DNA of 64,000 bases from Desulfobacula sp. (GTDB lineage: Bacteria; Desulfobacterota; Desulfobacteria; Desulfobacterales; Desulfobacteraceae), in the NCBI GenBank assembly GCA_018645325.1, contig JABGOU010000010.1, positions 1 through 64,000 of the forward strand, given 5' to 3'. The notes beneath the pieces are model-generated. The model was not told where the DNA came from and searched no databases. It worked only from the letters and a program-made list of their open reading frames with translations. Within the stretch, counting starts at the first letter, position 1. Each line of letters opens with the position of its first letter. The position numbers and the translations under genes are program-made. Of this stretch, positions 1 through 13,418 are shown piece by piece.

Positions 1-221
1 CAGGGAAAAAAATGTTTGAAAAGGCTATGAATTGTAATTGCGGTGCGAGATTCACCGGTGCCGGCGGAGGAGGGTGTCTCTGGGCAATCGGGGAAACAGC
101 AGATATCCAGAATTTAAAATTTTTCTGGCAGGAAATACTGGAATCGGTTGAGAATGCAAAAATTCTTGATACAAAAATTGAAGATAAAGGCATAGTAATA
201 ATGGTGAATGGTGAGTTGTGA
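1..221 (+). CDS. GHMP-family sugar kinase, C-terminal fragment
   Basis: Only the last 73 codons or so are in the window; the frame stays open to the left edge. The visible part has the glycine-rich C-terminal GHMP kinase motif (GARFTGAGGGG), which in galactokinase, mevalonate kinase and heptose kinase relatives helps form the substrate and phosphate site. The substrate cannot be told from this fragment; a sugar 1-kinase or an LPS heptose kinase are both possible. The stop codon lies inside a run of heptamer repeats, so the last residues are encoded by repeat sequence. Confidence 0.75.
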   Translation, partial: GKKMFEKAMNCNCGARFTGAGGGGCLWAIGETADIQNLKFFWQEILESVENAKILDTKIEDKGIVIMVNGEL

Positions 222-238
222 GTTGTGAATTGTGAGTT
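211..238. repeat. Four tandem heptamers, GTGAGTT type
   Basis: Four head-to-tail heptamers: GTGAGTT at 211-217 and 218-224, GTGAATT at 225-231, GTGAGTT at 232-238. They begin in the last codons of the kinase gene and run into the glyQ leader. Such short heptamer runs usually arise by slippage; no function is visible. Confidence 0.8.
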
Positions 239-331
239 TTGAGGAAAGCGATGATTGATGTTTTTTTCTCAATAGTTAAAACTCATGTGTCAATGCTTTC
301 ACATAAATTTTTTATTGAAAAATGGAGTAAA

Positions 332-1213
332 ATGAACTTTCAAGATGTAATTTTAACTTTGAATAATTTCTGGGCTGAAAAAGGATGTATACTCATACAA
401 TCCTATGACATGGAAGTGGGCGCCGGAACATTCCATCCGGCAACACTGCTAAAGGCCCTTGGACCTGAACCCTGGAAGGTGGCTTATGCGCAACCCTCAA
501 GACGTCCCACAGACGGCCGCTATGGTGAGAACCCGAACCGGCTTCAGCATTATTACCAATACCAGGTACTTTTAAAGCCTTCTCCACCGGATGTGCAGCA
601 ATTATACCTGGACTCAATGAAAGCTTTGGGTGTGGATCCTCTTGAACATGATATCCGTTTTGTTGAAGATGACTGGGAATCTCCAACCCTTGGTGCCTCA
701 GGGCTTGGATGGGAAGTCTGGCTGGATGGAATGGAGGTCACCCAGTTTACATATTTCCAGGTAACCGGAAGTATAGAGGTAAACCCGGTTCCGGTGGAAC
801 TGACCTATGGTCTGGAAAGGATCTGCATGTATCTTCAGGGTGTGGATAATGTATTTGATCTCAAATGGAACGATGAAATTACTTACAGGGATGTCTATCA
901 CATGCAGGAAGTAGAGCAGTCCACGTATAATTTTGAGATTGCCGATGTGGACATGTTGTTTGACCTGTTTAAAAAATATGAGGCTGAAGCCCATAGAATA
1001 ATCGGAAAAGGGCTTGTTATACCCACGTATGAATATTGTTTGAAATGTTCCCATACCTTTAATCTTCTAGACGCACGCGGCGCCATAAGTGTGACGGAAA
1101 GAACAGGGTATATAAAGAGGATCAGAAATATTGCAAGGGAGGCCTCCAAAGCATATATCGAACAGCGCAAAGAAATGGGATATCCGTTATTAAAAAAGGG
1201 AGGGGAAAATTAA
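332..1213 (+). CDS. glyQ: Glycyl-tRNA synthetase, alpha subunit
   Basis: Catalytic alpha subunit of the bacterial alpha2-beta2 glycyl-tRNA synthetase, which charges tRNA-Gly with glycine in the cytoplasm. The protein begins [19 protein letters not shown] and continues through the family-typical [11 protein letters not shown] and [20 protein letters not shown] segments; 293 residues is the normal length. The frame is open further upstream (an earlier start at 239), but the ATG at 332 has a GGAG sequence at 324-327 and matches the family N-terminus. glyS begins one base after the stop, so the two are co-transcribed. Confidence 0.97.
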   Translation: MNFQDVILTLNNFWAEKGCILIQSYDMEVGAGTFHPATLLKALGPEPWKVAYAQPSRRPTDGRYGENPNRLQHYYQYQVLLKPSPPDVQQLYLDSMKALGVDPLEHDIRFVEDDWESPTLGASGLGWEVWLDGMEVTQFTYFQVTGSIEVNPVPVELTYGLERICMYLQGVDNVFDLKWNDEITYRDVYHMQEVEQSTYNFEIADVDMLFDLFKKYEAEAHRIIGKGLVIPTYEYCLKCSHTFNLLDARGAISVTERTGYIKRIRNIAREASKAYIEQRKEMGYPLLKKGGEN

Positions 1214-1214
1214 A

Positions 1215-3290
1215 ATGAACACATTTTTAATTGAAATTGGCACAGAAGAAATCCCGGCCGGTTATCTTATCCCAGCTCTGGAAGCCTTTAAGGAAAATAT
1301 TCTTTTAGCCTTGGACAATTTTAGAATTGACTATGGTAATGCCCGGACATATGGAACACCCCGGAGGCTTGCCTTGATGGTGGAAGATGTGGCTGAAATG
1401 CAGAATGTAAAAACCACAACAATTACAGGCCCTCCTGAAAGGGTGGGATTTGATGAAAACGGGGATCCAACCATTGCAGCAGAAAAATTTGCAGCAAAAG
1501 CTGGTCTTCCCCTTGATCAAATCAAAGTCACAGAGACAAAAAAGGGTCGTTATCTGACAGCGGTTGTCGGAGAAAATTGTCAGTCTTGTGCTTCCATACT
1601 TGAAATGATTCTGGAAAAACAGATTTTATCCATTCCCTTTCCCAAAAGCATGAGGTGGGGAGATCAGTCCATCAGTTTTGCCCGGCCCATTATTTCATTG
1701 GTTGGACTTTTGGGGGAGAAAAAACTTGATTTTAAGGTAGGCAATCTTAAATCGGTTTCTTATGTTTTCGGGCATCCTTTTATGCATCCGGGCAAATATA
1801 TTGTGAAATCGGCAGATAACTATATCCAGGTGCTTGAGAGTGTCGGTGTTATCCCTGATATTAAGAAAAGAAAAGCTGTCCTGACAAAATCCATTGAAGC
1901 CTGTGCAAAAGAGCACGCTGTTCGGATTCTTGAAGATGATGAATTGATTAATCTTGTGACAAATCTTGTTGAATCACCATTCCCCGTCGTGGGAACCTTT
2001 GATGATGAATTTCTTGAAGTTCCTGACGAGGTTTTGATCACTGCCATGAGAGAACATCAGAAATATTTTGCCCTGGTAGATGAAAACAATAATTTAAAAC
2101 CATTGTTCATAGCTGTTAACAATACAAACCCAAAAGATATGCAGCTTGTGGCAAGAGGGCATGAAAAGGTGTTGCGAGCAAGACTTTCCGATGCAAAATT
2201 TTTCTATGAAGTGGATTGTAAATCTTCTTTGGATGAATTTACCCAAAAGCTTAAGAATGTAACTTTTCAGGAAAAGCTGGGATCAGTCTATGATAAAACC
2301 CAGAGGATCAAAGAATTTGTCCAATATCTTGCCAGAGAATCATCCTATGGCGATAAAGAGACCTTGATACAGGATGTTGCAAGGGCTTCAGAAATATGCA
2401 AGGCTGACCTTGTCAGTCAGGTTGTAATTGAGTTTACAAAACTTCAGGGAGTTATCGGCAGGGTCTATGCAATAAAATCCGGTGAAAAAGAAGAGATTGC
2501 CCTTGCAATTGAACAACACTATAGGCCTGTTTATTCCGGCGGCCGATTGCCTGAAAATCCCATTTCCTGTCTTTTGGCAATTGCAGATAAGCTGGATACT
2601 ATTTGCGGTTGTTTTTCACTTGGTTTGATCCCCACTGGTGGCGCAGATCCCTATGCACTGAGAAGGCAGGGGATCGGCATTATCCAGATTATGCTCAAGG
2701 AAAATATGGAAGCATCTCTGGCTGCCATTATAAATAAAGGGCTTGAGGCCTATAATGAAGGGGAAGATACAAAGCAGGAAACAGCGGTTAAAATAAAGGC
2801 GTTTCTTAAAAATAGAATGGTCAATATCCTGACCGATAAAGGATATTCAAAGGAAGCGGTAAATTCTGCTCTCTGGGCATCATTTGACAATGTTCCAGAT
2901 GTTGTTTTAAGGGTTAAGGCCTTGGATTCTTTAAGCAAAGAACCTGATTTTGAGCCTCTTTCCATCACCTTTAAACGGGTTGATAATATCCTTAAAAAAG
3001 CAAAGGATTCAAAAGGAGTGGCCTTGGATGAAAGCCTTTTTGAAGATTTGTCGGAAAAGGGATTGTTCACTGCTGTCAATGAAGTGAGCCTCCTGGTAGA
3101 GGATTTGATCGGAAAAGGAGATTATGATAGTGCACTCTCTCATATTGCAGGCTTAAGGCCGGCAGTGGATACTTTTTTTGATGATGTCATGGTCATGGCA
3201 AAAGATACAAAATTAAGACAGAACAGGATTGCTTTGTTATCTTCTGTGTCAGCATTGTTTAAAAATATTGCAGATTTTTCTATGATTTAA
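1215..3290 (+). CDS. glyS: Glycyl-tRNA synthetase, beta subunit
   Basis: Beta subunit of the alpha2-beta2 glycyl-tRNA synthetase; it contributes tRNA recognition. The 691-residue length and the N-terminal IEIGTEEIPAGY signature, the MRWGDQSISFARPI block and the AMREHQKYFALVDENN block are family hallmarks. An HD-like region and a C-terminal anticodon-binding-type helical domain follow. It starts one base downstream of the glyQ stop, with the glyQ end (AAAAAGGGAGG) acting as ribosome-binding site, which indicates translational coupling and equal subunit synthesis. Confidence 0.97.
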   Translation: MNTFLIEIGTEEIPAGYLIPALEAFKENILLALDNFRIDYGNARTYGTPRRLALMVEDVAEMQNVKTTTITGPPERVGFDENGDPTIAAEKFAAKAGLPLDQIKVTETKKGRYLTAVVGENCQSCASILEMILEKQILSIPFPKSMRWGDQSISFARPIISLVGLLGEKKLDFKVGNLKSVSYVFGHPFMHPGKYIVKSADNYIQVLESVGVIPDIKKRKAVLTKSIEACAKEHAVRILEDDELINLVTNLVESPFPVVGTFDDEFLEVPDEVLITAMREHQKYFALVDENNNLKPLFIAVNNTNPKDMQLVARGHEKVLRARLSDAKFFYEVDCKSSLDEFTQKLKNVTFQEKLGSVYDKTQRIKEFVQYLARESSYGDKETLIQDVARASEICKADLVSQVVIEFTKLQGVIGRVYAIKSGEKEEIALAIEQHYRPVYSGGRLPENPISCLLAIADKLDTICGCFSLGLIPTGGADPYALRRQGIGIIQIMLKENMEASLAAIINKGLEAYNEGEDTKQETAVKIKAFLKNRMVNILTDKGYSKEAVNSALWASFDNVPDVVLRVKALDSLSKEPDFEPLSITFKRVDNILKKAKDSKGVALDESLFEDLSEKGLFTAVNEVSLLVEDLIGKGDYDSALSHIAGLRPAVDTFFDDVMVMAKDTKLRQNRIALLSSVSALFKNIADFSMI

Positions 3291-3542
3291 AATATGAACT
3301 TTAGGAGAAAAATATTATGGCGGGATATGATCCTGAAAAGGATAAAAAAATAAAAGAATGGAAAAATGAAGAGACAGGGCTTCTTGTTTCAATTCATCAA
3401 TATGGAGAAGGTGAGCCAAAAGTTCAGTTAGGCCCCAGGATTCTGAAAAAAAAAGATGGGACAGACAGGGCTCCTTCAAAGGCAGGCAGGCTATCCATTG
3501 AAGACATTATGTGGATATATGATATTATTGATGAGGTAAAGG

Positions 3543-6745
<3,203 letters not shown>

Positions 6746-6963
6746 GATTTCACCTATCCTGAAAAGGTTAGTGCGTTCTTCTTCTTAGCATAATATTAAT
6801 GCCGGGGCAACCCATGGTCGATAATAACCATGCCAGGGATAGTACACAACCCCATGGCCAGCCAGCAAATGAAAATTTGATAGTGGATTTGGGGAAAATG
6901 ATGATCACAGGTTGATTTAAATAATCTCAGATCCCAGAATTATTTGTAAACCTTGATTATAAT

Positions 6964-7938
6964 TTAATCAAATAATGCATTGATAAAGAGTTTGGGATCA
7001 AACTCCTGAAGATCAGCAATCTGTTCTCCCACGCCAATATATTTTATGGGTAGTTTCATCGTGCCGGCAATGGCAGCAACAATGCCTCCTTTGGCAGTTC
7101 CGTCAAGTTTTGTCAGTGCTATCTGGGTGAGTCCAACTGCTTCATTAAAAAGATTTGCCTGGGAAATAGCATTCTGGCCCGTGGTTGCATCTAATACCAT
7201 GAGTACTTCATGGGGGGCACCAGGCAGTTTCTTATTAATGGAACGCTTTATTTTTTTAAGCTCTTCCATGAGGTTTTTCTGTGTATGGAGCCTGCCTGCG
7301 GTATCAATTAATACGATATCAATATTCCTGGCAAGAGCTGCCTCAACTGAATCATAGGCTACAGCTGCAGGATCTGCACCTTCTTTATGTTTTACAATGG
7401 AAGCGTCTGATCTATTTGCCCAGATTTCAACCTGCTCAATTGCAGCCGCCCTGAAAGTGTCTGCTGCAGCAATGAGAACTTTTTGTCCCTTGGAAGTGAA
7501 TTTCATGGCAAGTTTCCCCAAAGTTGTGGTTTTGCCGGTCCCATTGACACCTACAACCATAATAACGTGGGGTTTTGTTATTTGCAGCTCATTTGCAGCA
7601 TCCAAATTGTCAGTTATAGGATTGTTGGGAAAAAGTCCAATCAATTCATTTTTTAATACCTGCTTGAGTTCTTCTGAGTCTGACAGTTTTTTCGCCTTTT
7701 GTTTTATGCTTTCCATCATTTCCATGGTCACATCAATGCCCAGATCAGATGAGATCAATATTTCTTCCAATTCTTCAAAAAGTGCTTCATCAATGGCCTT
7801 GCCGGGACTAAAAAGTTCATTGATGTCAGTGGTTAATACTTTCCTTGTTTTTGACAACCCGGTTTTTAGTCTTGAAAAAATATTATTGCCTTGTTTTTTT
7901 TTCTCCGGACTCTTTTTTTTAAATAAATTAAATCCCAA
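6964..7938 (-). CDS. ftsY: Signal recognition particle receptor
   Basis: SRP receptor GTPase that docks SRP-bound ribosomes at the inner membrane. The 324-residue protein has a short basic N-terminal region, the four-helix N domain, and the G domain with GVNGTGKTTTLGKLA (P-loop), DTFRAAAIEQ (family-specific insertion box), DTAGRLH and TKLDGTAKGG. The start is a TTG at 7938: a good AAGGAG lies just upstream and the following residues (GFNLFKKK) match the FtsY N-terminus. The long acidic A domain of E. coli FtsY is absent, as in most bacteria outside the gammaproteobacteria. Confidence 0.96.
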   Translation of the reverse strand: MGFNLFKKKSPEKKKQGNNIFSRLKTGLSKTRKVLTTDINELFSPGKAIDEALFEELEEILISSDLGIDVTMEMMESIKQKAKKLSDSEELKQVLKNELIGLFPNNPITDNLDAANELQITKPHVIMVVGVNGTGKTTTLGKLAMKFTSKGQKVLIAAADTFRAAAIEQVEIWANRSDASIVKHKEGADPAAVAYDSVEAALARNIDIVLIDTAGRLHTQKNLMEELKKIKRSINKKLPGAPHEVLMVLDATTGQNAISQANLFNEAVGLTQIALTKLDGTAKGGIVAAIAGTMKLPIKYIGVGEQIADLQEFDPKLFINALFD

Positions 7939-8076
7939 TTTTGCTTACTCCTTAAATACTGTTTTTGTAATGATTCTTACCATTTTTCTTGAATCAGAAT
8001 CAAGGATTGTCGTTGAAAATTTGAACAAAAGATTGACTCATATGTAAATGTATCATAGGTATCCCTATTAATTTAG

Positions 8077-9069
8077 ATGGGGAAAAAAAGGGGTATGGTA
8101 CAAAAGGTTAAAAAACAATGGTTTTTACTGAGTCTTGTTTTTGTTTTTGCTGCAGTTATTTTTGATTCATCCAATATTCTGGTAAAAATCGGTTTTTTTT
8201 TAAAGGGAAACCACGGCCCGGAAGTATTGATATTTATAATTTTTATTATATCAGGCCTTTTAATAGAAAGTGATCAGATAAAAGCGGGGATCCAAGATAT
8301 TAAATCAACGGTTTTAGCTTTGGCTGTTATTATTATTATTGCCCCCATTGCAGCAGGGTTGATCTGCCTTTTACCCCTTGAAACCGGTGTTGCCATTGGA
8401 CTTTTTATCGTTGCTGTAATGCCCACGACATTATCTTCCGGGATAGTGATGACGGGAACGGCAGGAGGCAACATGGCCCATGCGCTGCTTATAACGATTC
8501 TGTCAAATTTTATAGGTATTTTTTCAATACCTGTCATACTTTCGATTCTTCTGTCATCCCTTGATCAGCAAAAAGAGCTGATGATTGACCGGGGTGCCAT
8601 TTTTTTTAAATTGATCATATTGGTTCTTTTCCCTCTGATGATCGGGATCGTGTCAAAGGCTGTGGTTTTTAAAACAGGTCAATTGGGACAATTTAAACTG
8701 CAGGTCGTAAACCAGTGGATGATTATCGGTGTCGTTTTTATTGCCCTTTCCGGGGTAAAACAGGTGATTTTAGGAAGTGGACTGTCGGTTTTTTACATAT
8801 TGGTTCTTGTTAGTGGTTTCCATTTAATGCTTTTGGGGAGTTGCTTTTTGCTTGTAAGCTTTTTTGGAGTGGAAAAAGGCCGCTATGAAAGTATTTTTTT
8901 CATGGGATCACAAAAAACCTTGGCCTTATCCGCCATGATCCAGGTGACTTATTTCAGCGAATTTGGGACAGCTTTACTTGTCTGTGTCCTTCACCATATC
9001 GTTCATTTGATGATGGATGGATATTTGAGTACAAGTATGAATAATGGTCTTTCATTTAAAAATAAATAA
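8077..9069 (+). CDS. SBF-like (bile acid:sodium symporter family) membrane transporter
   Basis: A 330-residue integral membrane protein with about ten hydrophobic segments. It matches the SBF-like branch of the BART superfamily (YfeH-like): an N-terminal helix, the VAVMPTTLSSGIVMTGTAGGN segment with broken-helix glycines and polar residues typical of the sodium/anion site, and the late SQKTLALSAMIQVTYF motif. The transported solute is not known for this branch. Start is uncertain: ATG 8077 has no clear ribosome-binding site, and ATG 8095 follows AAGGGG closely. It is monocistronic as far as can be seen. Confidence 0.82.
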   Translation: MGKKRGMVQKVKKQWFLLSLVFVFAAVIFDSSNILVKIGFFLKGNHGPEVLIFIIFIISGLLIESDQIKAGIQDIKSTVLALAVIIIIAPIAAGLICLLPLETGVAIGLFIVAVMPTTLSSGIVMTGTAGGNMAHALLITILSNFIGIFSIPVILSILLSSLDQQKELMIDRGAIFFKLIILVLFPLMIGIVSKAVVFKTGQLGQFKLQVVNQWMIIGVVFIALSGVKQVILGSGLSVFYILVLVSGFHLMLLGSCFLLVSFFGVEKGRYESIFFMGSQKTLALSAMIQVTYFSEFGTALLVCVLHHIVHLMMDGYLSTSMNNGLSFKNK

Positions 9070-9226
9070 AGAGGCTTTACTTTCCATCCATCTGTGGTTA
9101 AAAATAGAAACATTATTAGCATCTTGGAAAAAACAGGGACAATGAGTTCCGCGGACTGGATAAAAAAATAATAATATCTCCCAGCATGGTAAGTTGTGAT
9201 TGTTTAAATAGAGAACAGGAGTGAAT

Positions 9227-11311
9227 ATGGAGCCTTTTAATCGTGAGTCGCTTGAATTTTTATTGAATCAACCTAAAACTTGTCATATAACCTCGTATGT
9301 AAATACTGAAACCATTGAAAGGAGATCCTTTTCTCCAAAGAAAATTAAGATTTTTTCTTCAAAATATACAAATATCAAAGATTGTCCGGAATATAAATTA
9401 AGCAATAATAAGGAAGCTGAAAAATTACTTCCCGATGTTATTAATAATAATGTTCAAAAGATTATTATAGGGGATAAAAAGTCTGAAACTGCAAAACATG
9501 AATTTAAACGATGTCGAAATATTGGTGTATTTTTCTCAGGGGGACCTGCGCCTGGAGGACATAATGTTATCGCAGGTCTTTACGATGAGGTGAAAAAGTA
9601 TAATTCAGAATCTAAATTGTTTGGATTCCTTTCAGGTCCTGATGGTTTGCTTGAGTCACAATATATTGAAATTACCAAGAGTCTTGTGGATGCCTATAGG
9701 AATATGGGCGGGTTTTCCATGATTAAGACCGGGAGAACCAAAATTGATTCTGAAAATAAAATGGAATTATCTTTAAAAACCTGCATGGACCTTGAACTTG
9801 ATGCCTTGGTGGTCATCGGAGGAGATGACTCAAATACCAATGCGGTCTTTCTTGCTCAGCGCTTTAAAACTGCTGGTATTAAAGTCATAGGTGTGCCAAA
9901 AACCATTGATGGTGATATACAGGTAAAAACCGATGACAAAGAAACACTTTGTGCAATATCATTTGGCTTTCATACCGCGGCAAGAGCATTTTCACAAAAT
10001 ATCAGCAACCTGACAACCGACGCAAGTTCCGACATTAAATACTGGCATGTTTGTAAAGTAATGGGAAGAGTTGCAAGCCACCTGACATTGGAATGTGCCT
10101 TTCAGACCCATGCCAATCTTTCTTTTATTGGTGAAGAGCTGGCAGATTATACAGATTATCAGAGAATTGAAAAAGCCCAGGAAAATGGAATAATCGATTA
10201 CACTGCATATGGAATGACATTGCGCCATTGGTCCAGATTAATATGTGATACCATTGTTCGAAGAGCCGCGTGCGGGAAAAATTTCGGGGTAATGATCATT
10301 CCGGAAGGTATACTTGAGTTTATAAATGAAATTCAAGTATTTATTATTAAACTGAATACTATTATTGCCGATTATAACCATATTCATGACTCTGATTTCC
10401 ACACCTCTTTTCCAACATTAAATGCAAAACTTGAATACTTAAGGCGACTGACCCGTGGTATGGGAGATACAGACAAATTTTCTATCTGGAATTTAAGGGA
10501 TGATGATTTATTTGACCAGCTGCCATCATTCTTTCGGGAAGGCCTGCTAATGGAAAGAGATACCCATGGCAATTTTCAATTTTCTCAGGTAAAAACCGAG
10601 GAGATTATAATGGATATGGTCAAAGAATATCTGAGCATTTTAAAGGAACAGGGAAAATACAAAATCGGTATTGAAAGATCCTATTACAAGTATATTATGG
10701 AAAATTCAAAATTCGCTCCTGATAAAATTGCCAAGGTCATATTTAACAATCCCAAAGATAAATATCTGTTAATAAAGGAATCCATCATTTCCCTGAAAAC
10801 ATTGAAACAGGTATTGATAAATTCAGAAATGATAAACCAGGATGACAAAGTACCTGAACCTATAGCCCGGATATTTAAAAAATCAGATCCCAAATTTAAA
10901 ACACAGACCCATTTTTATGGATATGACGGCCGGGGGTCTGACCCAACATATTTTGATTGTAATTATACCTATAACCTTGGTATTACAGCATTCCACCTCA
11001 TCGCAAACGGGTCAACAGGACAAATGGCAGCTATAAGGAATCTTGAGAAAAACTTTGATAAGTGGGAGCCCATAGGTATCCCCATTGCAAAGTTGATGCG
11101 TCTTGAGGAAAGAAAAGGAAAGCTGGAACTTGTGATTGAAAAAAGCCTGATTGATCTGGATTCAAATGCCTTCAGAGTTTTTAAAGCCTTGAGAGAAGAG
11201 TGGATGGCTGCTGACGAGAGCCCGGATAGATACAGACGTCCAGGCCCGGTTCGCTTTGCAGGAAGTGCAGAGGAAGACCGACCCATTACACTGTTGCTTA
11301 ATTCCATTTAA
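9227..11311 (+). CDS. pfp: Pyrophosphate-dependent phosphofructokinase, long form
   Basis: Interconverts fructose 6-phosphate and fructose 1,6-bisphosphate using pyrophosphate, so it can run in glycolysis or gluconeogenesis. The PFK core starts near residue 98 (GVFFSGGPAPGGHN). The PPi specificity marker GGDDSN lies near residue 200, where the second Asp replaces the Gly of ATP enzymes, and PKTIDGD has the Lys characteristic of PPi enzymes. At about 694 residues it is a long-clade enzyme with an N-terminal extension and a C-terminal insertion domain. ATG 9227 is chosen because AGGAG lies five bases upstream; an in-frame GTG at 9221 overlaps that site. Confidence 0.93.
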   Translation: MEPFNRESLEFLLNQPKTCHITSYVNTETIERRSFSPKKIKIFSSKYTNIKDCPEYKLSNNKEAEKLLPDVINNNVQKIIIGDKKSETAKHEFKRCRNIGVFFSGGPAPGGHNVIAGLYDEVKKYNSESKLFGFLSGPDGLLESQYIEITKSLVDAYRNMGGFSMIKTGRTKIDSENKMELSLKTCMDLELDALVVIGGDDSNTNAVFLAQRFKTAGIKVIGVPKTIDGDIQVKTDDKETLCAISFGFHTAARAFSQNISNLTTDASSDIKYWHVCKVMGRVASHLTLECAFQTHANLSFIGEELADYTDYQRIEKAQENGIIDYTAYGMTLRHWSRLICDTIVRRAACGKNFGVMIIPEGILEFINEIQVFIIKLNTIIADYNHIHDSDFHTSFPTLNAKLEYLRRLTRGMGDTDKFSIWNLRDDDLFDQLPSFFREGLLMERDTHGNFQFSQVKTEEIIMDMVKEYLSILKEQGKYKIGIERSYYKYIMENSKFAPDKIAKVIFNNPKDKYLLIKESIISLKTLKQVLINSEMINQDDKVPEPIARIFKKSDPKFKTQTHFYGYDGRGSDPTYFDCNYTYNLGITAFHLIANGSTGQMAAIRNLEKNFDKWEPIGIPIAKLMRLEERKGKLELVIEKSLIDLDSNAFRVFKALREEWMAADESPDRYRRPGPVRFAGSAEEDRPITLLLNSI

Positions 11312-11336
11312 TTTATTGCGAAGCTCGGGATTAATA

Positions 11337-11356
11337 CCCCGCCGCTTGCGGCGGGG
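11337..11356. terminator. Convergent-gene terminator hairpin
   Basis: A GC-rich hairpin, CCCCGCCG pairing with CGGCGGGG around CTTG, sits in an AT-rich gap exactly between the ends of the PPi-PFK gene (+) and ahbD (-). The plus side is followed by ATTATTTATT and the minus side by TATTAAT, so it can serve both strands. Confidence 0.8.
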
Positions 11357-11361
11357 ATTAT

Positions 11362-12444
11362 TTATTGAGTTTTCTTAGGCTTATAGGAACACAATGGTTC
11401 CTGGGAAAGATAACTGCCGGTAGCCTCATAGGCCCGAGCCCGACACCCGCCGCAAACCCTTTTAAATTCACATATACCGCATTTGCCTTCAAGATTATTG
11501 AAATCTCTCATTGAGTTGAAAACCTGTGAATTTTCCCAGACATCTTTAAAAGTTTGTTTGGTAATATCGCCGCATTCTACATCAAGAAAACCGCATGTTT
11601 GCACCCTTCCCACATGGGATATAAAGCAAAAGCCCGTTCCGGCAAGACACCCTCTTGTGACAGCATCCAGGCCATGGGACTCAAATGTTACTTTTTGCCC
11701 TTTTTCTTTGGCTCGCTGGCGTAATATTCGATAATAATGGGGTGCACAGGTCGCCTTAAGCTGAAGACTGGTTTTTTTGCTTTGATCATAAAACCAGTTT
11801 AAGGTTTCTTCATACTCCCGGGCATTGATTTCACTGTCCACGATATATTTTCCGCGTCCTGTGGGAACAAGAAGAAAAATATGATGAGCCACTGCCCCTA
11901 AATTTTCCGCAAGCTTTAAAATTTTCGGTATTTGATCCAGATTGGTTTTTGTAATGGTGGTGTTTATTTGAAATTCAATACCAAATTGTTTAACAATTTC
12001 AATTCCCTGGATGGATTTTTCAAAGGCATTTTTTATTCCTCTGAAGGTATCATGGGTTTCAGGTGTTGAACCATCCAGGCTGATGCTGATTCTTTTTATA
12101 CCTGAAGATTTCATTTTTTTAGCATTATCTTTGGTGATCAGGGTCCCATTGGGGGCCATAACCATGCGAAGCCCTAATTTTGTTCCATAGGCTGCTATAT
12201 CAAAAATATCCTCTCTTAAAAGCGGTTCTCCGCCGGTAAGGATAATAATGGGATCACCGACTTCTTTGATTTGCTCCAATAACTTAAAGGATGCCTTTGT
12301 ATCAAGTTCATTATCATAGGGATGATCTTCTGCTGTTGCTCTGCAATGTTTACAGGCGAGGTTGCATCTTCTTGTGGTTTCCCAGGCTACCAGGCGGATG
12401 GTATTTGCCTTTGGTTTAAAATTTTTTCCATGGGGATGATTCAT
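11362..12444 (-). CDS. ahbD: Heme b synthase AhbD (radical SAM)
   Basis: Last step of the siroheme-dependent heme pathway: oxidative decarboxylation of the two propionates of Fe-coproporphyrin III to vinyl groups, giving heme b. The radical SAM cluster motif CNLACKHC is at residues 27-34, followed by the SAM-binding GGEPLL. A C-terminal SPASM-like cysteine region (CGFLDVEC, then CGICEFKRVCGGCRARA) carries the auxiliary cluster typical of AhbD. Its ATG overlaps the hemB stop (TAATG), so it is translationally coupled as the last gene of the clpX-like/ahbC/hemB/ahbD operon. Confidence 0.93.
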   Translation of the reverse strand: MNHPHGKNFKPKANTIRLVAWETTRRCNLACKHCRATAEDHPYDNELDTKASFKLLEQIKEVGDPIIILTGGEPLLREDIFDIAAYGTKLGLRMVMAPNGTLITKDNAKKMKSSGIKRISISLDGSTPETHDTFRGIKNAFEKSIQGIEIVKQFGIEFQINTTITKTNLDQIPKILKLAENLGAVAHHIFLLVPTGRGKYIVDSEINAREYEETLNWFYDQSKKTSLQLKATCAPHYYRILRQRAKEKGQKVTFESHGLDAVTRGCLAGTGFCFISHVGRVQTCGFLDVECGDITKQTFKDVWENSQVFNSMRDFNNLEGKCGICEFKRVCGGCRARAYEATGSYLSQEPLCSYKPKKTQ

Positions 12445-13418
12445 TAAGATTTTAACTCCCTTGCAACTTCAATTGCTGAATAGGTCAGGATCAAATCTGC
12501 GCCGGCCCGTTTTATGGATAAAAGAGTTTCAAAAATGAGGTCTTTTGCATTTACCCAGCCCATCATTTCTCCGGCTTTCATAATTGAATACTCCCCACTG
12601 ACGTTATATGCAGCAATGGGAAGGTCTATCTCTTCTTTCAATCGATAGATAATATCGAGATATGCAAGAGCCGGCTTTACCATTATAATGTCGGCCCCTT
12701 CTTCAATATCCATTGTGGCTTCTCTAAGGGCTTCATTGGAATTGGCAGGATCCATTTGATAGGTTTTTCTGTCTCCAAATTGTGGAGCCGACTCGGCTGC
12801 CTGTCTAAACGGACCATAAAATGCTGAGCTGTATTTGACTGCATAGGACATCACTGGAATGTTGGAAAAGCCTTCTTCATCAAGAGTCTGTCTGATTTCA
12901 CCTATTCTTCCGTCCATCATATCAGACGGGGCTACCATATCAGCTCCGGCCTGAACATGTGAAAGAGCCGTTTTGGCAAGAAGGTCAAGGGAGGCATCAT
13001 TTTCAATAATACCGTTTTCCACAACCCCGCAATGGCCATGATCTGTGTATGCGCAAAGGCAAACATCCGTAATAATAGAAATATCAGGAACTTTTTCTTT
13101 CACTTCTCGAATGGTTTTTTGAACAATGGAATCAGATGCATAGGCCCTTGTTGCCAGAGAATCTTTTTTATCAGGGATGCCGAATAAAATAACAGCCGGA
13201 ATCCCGGCATCATAGGCCTCTTTTGCTTTCTTGACAACATGGTCACAGGAAAGCTGGAAATGACCTGGCATGGATTCAATGGGCTTTTTTACATCTTTCC
13301 CCTCTGTGGCAAACAATGGAAGTATTAAATCATCACGGGAAAGTTTTGTTTCTCTTATCATTCTTCTAAAATTTTTACTTGCCCTTAATCTTCGTCCACG
13401 GAAATCTGGGAAAAGCAT
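12444..13418 (-). CDS. hemB: Porphobilinogen synthase (ALA dehydratase)
   Basis: Condenses two 5-aminolevulinate molecules to porphobilinogen, the first common tetrapyrrole precursor. The 324-residue protein has the zinc-type cysteine cluster DVCLCAYTDHGHC, the two active-site lysine segments (YAVKYSSAFYGPFR and IMVKPAL) and YNVSGEY near the C-terminus. GAGGA-type ribosome-binding sequence precedes the ATG. Both junctions are TAATG overlaps (with ahbC before and ahbD after), so an early step and the two last steps of heme synthesis are made together. Confidence 0.97.
   Translation of the reverse strand: MLFPDFRGRRLRASKNFRRMIRETKLSRDDLILPLFATEGKDVKKPIESMPGHFQLSCDHVVKKAKEAYDAGIPAVILFGIPDKKDSLATRAYASDSIVQKTIREVKEKVPDISIITDVCLCAYTDHGHCGVVENGIIENDASLDLLAKTALSHVQAGADMVAPSDMMDGRIGEIRQTLDEEGFSNIPVMSYAVKYSSAFYGPFRQAAESAPQFGDRKTYQMDPANSNEALREATMDIEEGADIIMVKPALAYLDIIYRLKEEIDLPIAAYNVSGEYSIMKAGEMMGWVNAKDLIFETLLSIKRAGADLILTYSAIEVARELKS

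Noticed and set aside
7397-8047. A 216-codon open frame on the plus strand opposite ftsY
   Set aside because: It is antisense to a clear FtsY with all GTPase motifs, has low-complexity Ser/Phe-rich translation and no family features.
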